A DNA stretch of 8,419 bases from assembly GCA_012838715.1 (NCBI GenBank), contig DUOR01000210.1:1-8419 (forward strand). The letters run 5' to 3'. Shown in pieces: positions 1 through 6,461 of the stretch. The first letter of the stretch is position 1; each line of letters opens with the position of its first letter. The translations under genes were made by a program, and so were the position numbers. Below the pieces are notes generated by a model that saw nothing but the letters and a program-made list of their open reading frames with translations, was not told the DNA's origin and did not search any database. The DNA comes from Actinomycetales bacterium. GTDB taxonomy: Bacteria; Actinomycetota; Actinomycetes; Mycobacteriales; Mycobacteriaceae.

Positions 1-678
1 GACTCCGCCCGCGACATCCGCGAGATGATCCAGGAAGTGTGCGAGGCCGTCTTCGGCTCGACGACCGTCACCCTGGCCGACGGCACCGAATTCGACTTCG
101 GCGGCGAGTGGAAGCAGATGGAGATGTACCCCTCCCTCAACGAGGCCCTGGCCCGGAAGTTCCCCGGCCAGCCCGAGGTCACCGTCGACTCGACGGTCGA
201 GGAGCTCACCGCCATCGCCGACGCCATCGGCCTGGAGGTCCCGGCCAAGGCCGGCTGGGGCCACGGCAAGCTCGTGGAGGAAATCTGGGAGCTGCTCTGC
301 GAGGATCAGCTCGACGGCCCGGTCTTCGTGCGGGACTTCCCGGTGGAAACCTCGCCGCTGACCCGCCAGCACCGGTCCAAGCCCGGGGTGACGGAAAAGT
401 GGGATCTCTACGTCCGCGGCTTCGAGCTGGCCACCGGCTACTCCGAGCTGGTTGACCCGGTCATCCAGCGCGAACGTTTCGAGGACCAGGCCCGCCTGGC
501 CGCCGGCGGCGACGACGAGGCGATGGTCCTCGACGAGGACTTCCTCCACGCCATGGAGCAGGGCATGCCGCCGACCACCGGCGTGGGCATGGGCGTCGAC
601 CGCCTGCTCATGGCCTTCACCGGCCTGGGCATCCGCGAGACCGTGCTGTTCCCGATCGTGAAGCCGGAGCAGAACTAG
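1..678 (+). CDS. lysX: Lysyl-tRNA synthetase domain, C-terminal part (partial), probably of bifunctional LysX
   Basis: The reading frame is open from base 1 and ends at TAG 676-678, giving 225 visible residues; the N-terminus lies outside the window. It is the catalytic C-terminal half of a class II lysyl-tRNA synthetase domain, which activates lysine with ATP and charges tRNA-Lys. Visible landmarks are FPVETSPL (fragment residues 113-120), [12 protein letters not shown] (142-153) and class II motif 3, GVGMGVDR (194-201), whose Arg contacts ATP. The wording [14 protein letters not shown], the [11 protein letters not shown] stretch and the tail [12 protein letters not shown] resemble, from memory, mycobacterial LysX more than housekeeping LysS. 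LysX fuses an MprF-like membrane lysyltransferase to LysRS and makes lysyl-phosphatidylglycerol, which protects against cationic peptides. The membrane half cannot be seen, so a stand-alone LysS remains possible. A strong hairpin follows the stop codon. Confidence 0.85.
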   Translation, partial: DSARDIREMIQEVCEAVFGSTTVTLADGTEFDFGGEWKQMEMYPSLNEALARKFPGQPEVTVDSTVEELTAIADAIGLEVPAKAGWGHGKLVEEIWELLCEDQLDGPVFVRDFPVETSPLTRQHRSKPGVTEKWDLYVRGFELATGYSELVDPVIQRERFEDQARLAAGGDDEAMVLDEDFLHAMEQGMPPTTGVGMGVDRLLMAFTGLGIRETVLFPIVKPEQN

Positions 679-688
679 CTTTTCGCTT

Positions 689-727
689 GACGACGGGCCG
701 GCGTTCGCGCCGGTCCGTCGTCTTTCG
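689..727 (+). terminator. Rho-independent terminator between converging genes
   Basis: A 15-bp stem (689-703 with 708-722) closes on a TTCG tetraloop; the only imperfection is one G-T pair. It is followed by TCTTTCG. It lies 10 bases after the lysX-like stop and just beyond the stop of the converging phosphoesterase gene (730). On the minus strand the stem is followed by a short A/T-containing stretch ending in AAAAGC, so it may also end that transcript, less efficiently. UUCG loops are unusually stable. Confidence 0.85.
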
Positions 728-729
728 CG

Positions 730-2247
730 TTATCGGTCCAGCCCCGACAGGTCGCGGTGCACCACGTAGTTGCGGTGCGCCGTCGTGCCGAGCGTGTACT
801 CGGGGTTGAGGCCGTACATGGCCCAGCGGGAGCGGGAGGACCAGCGCAGCGCCTCGGGGGAGCCGGTGCGGTGGAAGTTCACCTGGTAGCCGCCGGTGTG
901 CAGGTGGACCAGCGTGTACCCGCCGGGGTAACCGGCGGCGGAACCGAATTCCACGAAGTCGACGTTGCTCGCGGCGTCGGGGGCGGTGCGGCGGGCCCGG
1001 TGGGTGTGGCCGGCGGCCATGAGGAAGGCGCCGGGTGTCGCGGCGAGCATGCGCTGCAGCCGGTCCGAGTGATCCAGGTTCAGGGTGAACGCCGGGGTGC
1101 CGACGTTGGTGAACGCCGCCTCGACCGTCACCGGGTGGTGCGCCATCAGCAGCGTCGGGCGGGCCGGGTCCGCGGCGAGTTCCGCTTCCAGGGCCTCGAA
1201 CTGGGCGTCCTCGATGCGGCCGCCGGACTCGTCGAGCATCGAGGAGTCGATGCCGATGACGCGGAGGCCGCCGACGTCGGTGCGCCACATCGTCTGGCGG
1301 GGCACGAACTCCTCGCCCCACGGGTCGCGGTGATCCTCGGTGCCCTCGAGCACCGGGTGCGCCTCGTAGCCGGCGCCCGGGTCGGAGTCCGGGGTGTGCG
1401 GCCGGTCGTGGTTGCCGCGGGTGACGTGGTAGTCGACGCCGTGGGCGCCGAACCCGTCCATGATTTCCCGGAAACGCCGGACCTCGTGCGGGCGGGCCTC
1501 GGAGGTGGTGTCGCCGTTGACGAAGACGCGGCCGATGCCGCGGTCGCGGATTTCCGCCAGCGCGGACGCCAGCATGACCTCCGGGAAGGGCGGCAGCCCC
1601 GGTTCCTGCACGATGGCCTCTGGGAAGTCGCCGAGGATGAGGCCGTGCTTCTCCTCGCCGATGTGGGTGTCGTTGAGGATGGCGATGGTGGTCACGTGCT
1701 CGCCCGGCGGCGGCGTCAGCGTGGTGACGCGCCCGGAAATCTCAGGAGAGCCGGGCAGGTTCGTGGTCATCATGCCGGGCGTCGCGGGGATGCCGTCGCA
1801 GCGGCACTCGAAGACGTACTCGCGGCCGGGCTCCAGCCCGTCGACGGTGACCAGGTGGAACCCCATCTCCGAATCGCTCGCCTTGACGACGGGCAGGTCC
1901 GGCATCCCGGGCCGGATCCAGGAGCCCGCCGAGCCGGGGAGCGCCTGGGAGCCGACGGGGTCGTTCGCCGCGATCGGGTCGTCGGCCGGTGCCATGGCGA
2001 CCTCGCCGAGCGTGGGCACCGTCGGGCGCAGCGGCCCGTACGCCGGGTGCGGGGCGGTGTAGGAGGCGAAGCCGAAGGTCACGGACGTCGGGGTGACGGT
2101 GACGACCTCCAGGTCCGTGGCCTCGATGCCGCCCGTGCGGACGGCCTTCGCCTTCGGGACGACCGAGGCGGACAGCAGCGCGCCGATGCCCGCCGCACCT
2201 CCCGCCAGAGCCGTCCGCCTGCTGATCGTCAGAGAACCGTCGTCCAT
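730..2247 (-). CDS. Tat-exported calcineurin-like metallophosphoesterase
   Basis: This 505-residue secreted or surface phosphoesterase is predicted to hydrolyse phosphate mono- or diesters at a two-metal centre; its substrate is unknown. The N-terminus carries a twin-arginine signal (SRRTALAG, residues 9-16), a hydrophobic stretch to about 30 and an AKA cleavage site (33-35). Residues about 40-180 look like a beta-rich domain such as the fibronectin-like module of purple acid phosphatases. All five metallophosphoesterase blocks are intact: DTH (193-195), GD (245-246), GNHD (278-281), HH (370-371) and GHTH (413-416). The frame is open up to 2343, but the ATG at 2247 was chosen because it puts the Tat motif at the right distance and has AAGGG seven bases upstream; the ATG at 2265 is the alternative. 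Tat export implies folding, probably with metal loading, in the cytoplasm. The gene stands alone and converges on the lysX-like gene. Family assignment is firm. Confidence 0.92.
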   Translation of the reverse strand: MDDGSLTISRRTALAGGAAGIGALLSASVVPKAKAVRTGGIEATDLEVVTVTPTSVTFGFASYTAPHPAYGPLRPTVPTLGEVAMAPADDPIAANDPVGSQALPGSAGSWIRPGMPDLPVVKASDSEMGFHLVTVDGLEPGREYVFECRCDGIPATPGMMTTNLPGSPEISGRVTTLTPPPGEHVTTIAILNDTHIGEEKHGLILGDFPEAIVQEPGLPPFPEVMLASALAEIRDRGIGRVFVNGDTTSEARPHEVRRFREIMDGFGAHGVDYHVTRGNHDRPHTPDSDPGAGYEAHPVLEGTEDHRDPWGEEFVPRQTMWRTDVGGLRVIGIDSSMLDESGGRIEDAQFEALEAELAADPARPTLLMAHHPVTVEAAFTNVGTPAFTLNLDHSDRLQRMLAATPGAFLMAAGHTHRARRTAPDAASNVDFVEFGSAAGYPGGYTLVHLHTGGYQVNFHRTGSPEALRWSSRSRWAMYGLNPEYTLGTTAHRNYVVHRDLSGLDR

Positions 2248-2532
2248 GCCCGCGCCCTTGCCCATGCGGCGGACGCTAACGACCGGAAGGAAACGAAAGG
2301 TTGCGTGCGCGTGTCCCCGGGTTGTCCCGGGGTTCACCGTCACGTGAACCTCCCGAAGCGACCCGGAACGCCCTGAAGCGTACGCGCCACGGCACCCGCA
2401 CCCCGCATACCTGCGATAACGCCGTTTCCTGTTCCGTCGGAAAGAAAAAATATGACGTTGACCTCGTATTTTGCCGGGGGTGCGTTACGGGGGAGGGGGT
2501 AGTGCCAATTTTGGGGTAGTTCTGCCAAAAGA

Positions 2533-2548
2533 TGTGACAGCGATCACG
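2533..2548. promoter_or_regulatory. GlxR/CRP-like operator
   Basis: The sequence TGTGACAGCGATCACG matches the CRP-family consensus TGTGA-N6-TCACA at 9 of 10 arm positions. It lies 54 bases before the first ACAD start codon and overlaps the proposed -35 element. In corynebacteria this is the recognition pattern of GlxR, the cAMP-dependent global regulator of carbon metabolism. Control of fatty-acid or acyl-CoA oxidation by such a regulator is plausible. Overlap with the -35 favours repression, though class II activation is possible. Confidence 0.6.
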
Positions 2549-2563
2549 GCATGGCTTTATCGT
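2534..2563 (+). promoter_or_regulatory. Candidate promoter of the ACAD operon
   Basis: GTGACA (2534-2539) differs from the -35 consensus TTGACA at one base. An 18-base spacer leads to TATCGT (2558-2563), a moderate -10. Transcription would start near 2570, giving a leader of about 33 bases. The -35 lies inside the GlxR-like box. TTATGC at 2563-2568 is an alternative -10. Assigned from consensus only. Confidence 0.4.
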
Positions 2564-2602
2564 TATGCCAGTAACAGTTCTGACTTGAAAGGCCATGACT
2601 CC

Positions 2603-4024
2603 ATGAGCGACAAGAAGGACCGCCAGGACTCCACCGTCGGCCGCAACAACCCGGGCCGTGACGCCATCGGCGCGGCGATGCGGTTCATCACGTCCATCAC
2701 CGGCTCGGACTTCGCGCAGAAGTACGACCTCCAGCCGAAGATCGACCGCGTGATTTACCAGTCGACGAAGTCCGGTTTCCGTACCCTCGGCGCCGCCAAC
2801 CGCCAGTTCAAGAAGATGTCCGGCGGCGGCAAGCCCCAGCGCCCCGCCCGCGACGCACAGGCCGCGGCCCCCGCCGACGACGCCGTCGAACCGGCGAAGA
2901 CCCCCACGAAGAAGCTCTTCGACCTCACCCCGACCGAGGATCAGCAGATGATCGTCGAGACGGTGAAGGAGTTCGCCGAGTCCCGCCTCCGCGACGCCGC
3001 CTACGAGAGCGACCACGACGCCACCCCGCCGGAGACCCTCCTCGGCGAGGCCGCCGAGCTCGGCGTCACCCTCATCAACGTCCCCGAGGCGTTCGACGGC
3101 ATCGCCACTGGCGAGGACGTCACCACCAACGCGCTCGTCGCCGAGGCCCTCGCCTACGGCGACATGGGCCTGGCCCTGTCGGTGCTCGCCCCCGCCGGCG
3201 TCGCCGCCACGCTCACCGCCCACGGCTCCGACGCCCAGCAGAAGACCTACCTCCCGGCCTTCGCCGGCGAGGACGTCCCCGCCTCCGCCGTCGTCATCTC
3301 CGAGCCGCGCCCCCTGTTCGACCCGCTGAAGCCGGAGACCACCGCCCGCCGCGAGGGCAACGAGATCGTCCTCAACGGCGTGAAGTCCCTCGTCCCGAAC
3401 GCCGGCGCCGCCGAGCTGTTCATCGTCGGCGTCGAGCTCAACGGCCGCCCCGCGCTGGTCATCGTCGAGTCCTCCGCCGAGGGCCTCCACGTCGAGGCCG
3501 ACCCGTCCATGGGCATCCGCGGCGCCGCGCTGGGCCGCCTCGTCCTGAAGGACGTGCGCATCCCCGCCGACGCCATCCTCGGCGGCGAGCAGATTTCCCC
3601 CGAGCAGGCCGAAATCGAGTACCGCGACGTGCTGCGCCGCTCCCGCCTCGGCTGGGCCGCCCTCGCCGCCGGCACCGCCCAGGCCGTCCTCGACTACGTC
3701 GTGCCCTACGTCAACGAGCGCGAAGCCTTCGGCGAGCCCATCTCGCACCGCCAGGCCGTCGCCTTCATGGTCGCCGACATCAAGATCGAGCTCGACGGCA
3801 TGCGAATGATCATGCTCCGCGGCGCCTCCCGCGCCGACCAGGGCAAGCGCTTCGACCGCGAGGCCGCCCTGGCCAAGCGATTCGCCGCCGACCACGGCAT
3901 GAAGATCGGTTCCGACGGCGTCCAGCTGCTCGGCGGCCACGGCTTCGTCAAGGAGCACCCGGTCGAGCGCTGGTACCGCGACCTCCGCGCCATCGGCGTC
4001 GCCGAGGGCGTCGTCGTCCTGTAA
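2603..4024 (+). CDS. Acyl-CoA dehydrogenase family protein, subunit 1 (N-terminally extended, degenerate flavin segment)
   Basis: This 473-residue member of the acyl-CoA dehydrogenase family would take part in alpha,beta-desaturation of an acyl-CoA. Residues 1-75 are a basic, probably helical extension, and 76-103 an Ala/Pro/Asp-rich linker. The ACAD fold starts near 108. Intact FAD-contact residues are R373, F376 and G377 (RxxFG), Q384, and the C-terminal signature QLLGGHGF (441-448) to RD (459-460). The usual TEPxxGSD segment is degenerate: residues 233-240 read SEPRPLFD. A Glu aligning with the catalytic base is present (E468, AEG), but the protein stops five residues later, without the usual C-terminal helix. 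The ATG at 2603 has GAAAGG ten bases upstream; an ATG at 2595 is out of frame. The gene is first in an operon with the next one, 36 bases away. I infer that it is the FAD-binding partner of a heteromer. Substrate unknown. Confidence 0.88.
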   Translation: MSDKKDRQDSTVGRNNPGRDAIGAAMRFITSITGSDFAQKYDLQPKIDRVIYQSTKSGFRTLGAANRQFKKMSGGGKPQRPARDAQAAAPADDAVEPAKTPTKKLFDLTPTEDQQMIVETVKEFAESRLRDAAYESDHDATPPETLLGEAAELGVTLINVPEAFDGIATGEDVTTNALVAEALAYGDMGLALSVLAPAGVAATLTAHGSDAQQKTYLPAFAGEDVPASAVVISEPRPLFDPLKPETTARREGNEIVLNGVKSLVPNAGAAELFIVGVELNGRPALVIVESSAEGLHVEADPSMGIRGAALGRLVLKDVRIPADAILGGEQISPEQAEIEYRDVLRRSRLGWAALAAGTAQAVLDYVVPYVNEREAFGEPISHRQAVAFMVADIKIELDGMRMIMLRGASRADQGKRFDREAALAKRFAADHGMKIGSDGVQLLGGHGFVKEHPVERWYRDLRAIGVAEGVVVL

Positions 4025-4031
4025 ACCGCCC

Positions 4032-4060
4032 AACACTTCAGATTTGAAAGAGGATCCGAA
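4032..4060 (+). promoter_or_regulatory. Ribosome binding site and duplicated leader of the second ACAD gene
   Basis: AAAGAGG (4047-4053) lies seven bases before ATG 4061, a near-ideal Shine-Dalgarno arrangement. The stretch 4032-4050 matches 2573-2591, before the first ACAD gene, at 16 of 19 bases. The match covers both the Shine-Dalgarno and the non-SD bases upstream. Confidence 0.7.
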
Positions 4061-5272
4061 ATGATCAACCTCGAACTGCCGAAGTTCCTCCGGGCGGGCG
4101 CGTCCCAGGCGCATCAGGCCGCCGCGGAAATCTTCCGGCCCATTTCCCGCAAGTACGACCTCGCCGAGCACGAGTACCCGCGTGAGCTCGACACCCTCGC
4201 CTCCATGATGGACGGCATGGCCGACGGCGGCACCGCCTTCTCCGGCGCCACCGGTGGCCGCGGCGACGGCAAGAAGAAGGAGCGCCCCGGCGTCAAGAAC
4301 GGCGGCAACATGGCGTCGCTGCTCAACGTCATCGAGACCTGCTGGGGCGACGTGGGCCTGACCCTGTCGCTGCCGTTCCAGGGCCTGGGCAACTCGGCGC
4401 TGGCGGCCGTCGCCACCGACGAGCAGCTGGAGGCGTTCGGCAAGACCTGGTCCGCCATGGCCATCACCGAGCCGTCCTTCGGCTCGGACTCCTCGGCCGT
4501 GACCACCACCGCCCGCAAGGACGGCGACGAGTACGTGCTCAACGGCACGAAGATCTTCGTCACCTCGGGCGAGCGCGCCGACTCCGTCGTCGTGTGGGCG
4601 ACCCTGGACAAGTCCCTGGGCCGCGCCGCCATCAAGTCCTTCCTGGTGAAGAAGGGCACCCCGGGCTTCACCGTCGAGCGTCTCGAGGAGAAGCTGGGCA
4701 TCCGCGCGTCGGACACCGCGACGCTGCGCCTGGAGGACGTCCGCGTCCCGAAGGAGAACCTGCTGGGTTCCCCGGACATCGACGTGAAGAAGTCCTTCGC
4801 CGGCGCGATGGCCACCTTCGACAACACGCGCCCGCTGGTCGCCGGTTTCGCCATCGGCGTTTCCCGTGCCGCGCTGGAGGAGCTGCGCCGCATCCTGGAG
4901 GAGGCCGGCGTCGACATCGATTACGACAAGCCCGCTTTCGCCCAGCCGGCGGCGGTCGCCGAGTACCTGCGCCTCGAGGCCGATTGGGAGGCCGCGTACC
5001 TGCTGGCCCTGCGCGCCGCGTGGATGGCCGACAACAAGCAGCCGAACACCCTCGAGGCTTCGGTGTCGAAGGCGAAGGCCGGCCGCATGGGCGTCGACGT
5101 GACCCTCCGTGCCGTCGAGCTCGCCGGCACCTACGGCTACTCGGAGCGCAACCTGCTGGAGAAGTGGGCCCGCGACTCCAAGATCCTGGACATCTTCGAG
5201 GGCACCCAGCAGATTCAGCAGCTCGTGGTCGCCCGCCGCGTGCTGGGCCTGAGCTCGAAGGAACTGAAGTAG
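4061..5272 (+). CDS. Acyl-CoA dehydrogenase family protein, subunit 2 (carries the catalytic Glu)
   Basis: This 403-residue ACAD is translated from ATG 4061. It keeps the flavin/substrate segment ITEPSFGSD (135-143), the NGTKIFVTSG strand (161-170), KLGIRAS (211-217) followed by LEDVRVPKENLLG (224-236), and the C-terminal FEGTQQIQ (379-386) with E380 as the likely catalytic base. It has lost the residues that in canonical ACADs reach across the dimer to bind the FAD pyrophosphate. The RxxFG region reads DKPAF (289-293), the following Gln is Ala300, and the Q and second G of the QxxGG signature are replaced (ELAGTYG, 353-359). A Gly/Lys-rich insertion (about 56-82) may be a flexible loop near the substrate entrance. 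These losses are retained in subunit 1, so I infer that the two form one mixed enzyme. It is the second gene of the operon, and a terminator follows at 5387. Substrate not determinable; a fatty, branched or steroid side-chain acyl-CoA is possible. Confidence 0.9.
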   Translation: MINLELPKFLRAGASQAHQAAAEIFRPISRKYDLAEHEYPRELDTLASMMDGMADGGTAFSGATGGRGDGKKKERPGVKNGGNMASLLNVIETCWGDVGLTLSLPFQGLGNSALAAVATDEQLEAFGKTWSAMAITEPSFGSDSSAVTTTARKDGDEYVLNGTKIFVTSGERADSVVVWATLDKSLGRAAIKSFLVKKGTPGFTVERLEEKLGIRASDTATLRLEDVRVPKENLLGSPDIDVKKSFAGAMATFDNTRPLVAGFAIGVSRAALEELRRILEEAGVDIDYDKPAFAQPAAVAEYLRLEADWEAAYLLALRAAWMADNKQPNTLEASVSKAKAGRMGVDVTLRAVELAGTYGYSERNLLEKWARDSKILDIFEGTQQIQQLVVARRVLGLSSKELK

Positions 5273-5386
5273 GGGAGCCCCGTCGGGGAGCCTTGCCCCG
5301 AACCGCTTGCCGACGCCCCGGGCGCCCGCCCGGTGCGGCACACCACCGGTAGTCGTCATATCGGTGCGGCGGCGGTTCGCGAACGG

Positions 5387-5416
5387 CCCCGCCATGCGAG
5401 TGCATGGCGGGGTTTT
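5387..5416 (+). terminator. Rho-independent terminator of the ACAD operon
   Basis: A perfect 11-bp stem (5387-5397 with 5402-5412) with a GAGT loop is followed directly by TTTT (5413-5416). It lies 114 bases after the ACAD stop and faces the converging nrdG gene. The minus-strand side lacks a T-tract, so it is assigned to the plus-strand operon. The rest of the 5273-5486 gap holds smaller GC-rich inverted repeats, including the palindrome GTTCGCGAAC (5375-5384). No clear terminator for nrdDG is seen there. Confidence 0.85.
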
Positions 5417-5486
5417 CGCGTGCCCGGGCTTTTCGGGTGCCGGAGGTTATCGCGTGCCTTGCGTGCGGCGCACCGTCCCGGCGGCG

Positions 5487-6461
5487 TTACCGCGCCAGCA
5501 CCCGCACCGTTCCGGAGGGCACCGAGGCGCGGGCGTCCGCGATGAGCCGGTCGTACCCCGCCGTCCAGCCGGGCCGGTCGGCGCGGAAGTTCGCGGCGGC
5601 CGCGGCGTCGGGGGAAACCCCGTCGCGCCGGGCCTTCTGAATGGCCCACGTCAGTCTCGGCTGCGCCGCCGATTCCGCCGATTCCGCCGGCTCCGCAGAC
5701 CCGGGCCGTACCGTCGCTCCCGCCAGCTCCGTCAGCATCGCCGCGATGCCGGGAACGCTGGCGGCGGCGGGGGAGTCGGGCCACACGGTCGTGCGCACCT
5801 CGAGGTCGACGCCGGAGTCGATGACCAGGCGAAGGCTGCGCAGGACCTTGCCGCCGGCGGCCAACCGGGCGGGCGCAAAGCCCGCACGTTCGGACCCCGC
5901 GCGCCCGAAGTCCGCGCCTCCGTACGCCACCCGCGCGTACGCTTCCGCGTCCCGGGGGTCTGCCTTGACGTCGAGGCCCACCCAGTCGGGCCGGTGATCG
6001 GCGAGGATGCGCGCCAGCGCGTCCGGGTAGCTGCCGGAGGTGTGCAGGCCGACGCCGAAACCGAGCCCACGGACCGCGTCGATTGCCACGCCCAAACCCC
6101 GGTGCATCGTCGGTTCGCCGCCGGTGAAGACAACGCCGTCGAGGAGGCCGCGCCGCCCGCGCAGCAGCTCGAGGAACGCGGCCCATTCCAGATCGTGCGC
6201 CGCGGGGCCGACGTCCTTTCGGCAGGGCGTGGATCGGGGGTCGCCTTCGGGCGCCGGCCCGCCACGCCCTTCCATCACGCCGCCGCGCACCGCCTGCAGG
6301 TCCGGGTTGTGGCAGTAGGGGCAGCGCCACGGGCAGCCCTGCAGGAACGCCGTCGCCGACAGCGTGCCGGGCCAATCGACGGTGGAGAAGGGCACCACGC
6401 CCGCGACGGGAACCGGGGCGACGGCGTCGGCAAGCAGGGGGGAAGGGGAATCAGGCGACAT
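5487..6461 (-). CDS. nrdG: Anaerobic ribonucleoside-triphosphate reductase activating protein (radical SAM)
   Basis: NrdG is the iron-sulfur activase that cleaves S-adenosylmethionine and places the glycyl radical on NrdD. The 324-residue product has the radical SAM cluster motif CPWRCPYC (C43, C47, C50), GGE (114-116) for SAM binding, TSG (141-143), DVKA (164-167) and RTTV (223-226). This layout fits the longer NrdG2 type rather than the short E. coli type. It is longer than the roughly 230 residues I expect. The excess sits in three Gly/Ala/Pro/Ser/Glu-rich stretches, about residues 60-90, 181-204 and 252-268, the last containing a tandem SAE repeat. The ATG at 6459-6461 overlaps the end of nrdD by 11 bases (stop at 6451-6453). 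The upstream Shine-Dalgarno is weak (AGGG only two bases away), so translation is probably coupled to nrdD. Function is assigned with confidence from motif and neighbour. Confidence 0.93.
   Translation of the reverse strand: MSPDSPSPLLADAVAPVPVAGVVPFSTVDWPGTLSATAFLQGCPWRCPYCHNPDLQAVRGGVMEGRGGPAPEGDPRSTPCRKDVGPAAHDLEWAAFLELLRGRRGLLDGVVFTGGEPTMHRGLGVAIDAVRGLGFGVGLHTSGSYPDALARILADHRPDWVGLDVKADPRDAEAYARVAYGGADFGRAGSERAGFAPARLAAGGKVLRSLRLVIDSGVDLEVRTTVWPDSPAAASVPGIAAMLTELAGATVRPGSAEPAESAESAAQPRLTWAIQKARRDGVSPDAAAAANFRADRPGWTAGYDRLIADARASVPSGTVRVLAR
5671..5697. repeat. Three 9-base tandem repeats inside nrdG
   Basis: GATTCCGCC occurs twice in tandem (5671-5679, 5680-5688), followed by a degenerate copy GGCTCCGCA (5689-5697). 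The unit is a multiple of three, so it encodes an Ala-Glu-Ser repeat in a loop of NrdG without breaking the frame. Slippage expansion is a likely origin. Confidence 0.75.

Larger units (their letters stand above)
2248..2602. other. Divergent intergenic region (355 bases)
   Basis: This gap separates the divergently transcribed phosphoesterase and ACAD genes and holds no convincing gene. It contains an AT-rich patch (about 2440-2475) in otherwise GC-rich DNA, four G-tracts on the plus strand (2476-2516), a GlxR/CRP-like box (2533-2548) and a likely promoter for the ACAD operon. A promoter for the phosphoesterase must lie here too, but no -35/-10 pair stands out on the minus strand. Confidence 0.7.

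Noticed and set aside
757..2376. Long plus-strand frame opposite the phosphoesterase
   Set aside because: Repetitive Arg/Gly/Val-rich translation without motifs. The minus strand has a Tat signal and five intact catalytic blocks.
2595..2606. Tiny ATG-ACT-CCA-TGA leader frame overlapping the ACAD start
   Set aside because: The Shine-Dalgarno is only two bases from this ATG but ten from ATG 2603, so initiation at 2603 is favoured; a three-codon frame arises easily by chance.
5271..5300. Small G/C hairpins directly after the second ACAD stop
   Set aside because: Short stems with no following T-tract. The perfect hairpin at 5387-5416 is the convincing terminator.
2276..5395. Open minus-strand frame of over 1000 codons antisense to both ACAD genes
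   Set aside because: It is the mirror of GC-rich, codon-biased genes. The translation is low-complexity (Gly/Ala/Val/Asp/Arg-rich) with no recognisable domain, and the plus strand encodes two clear ACADs.
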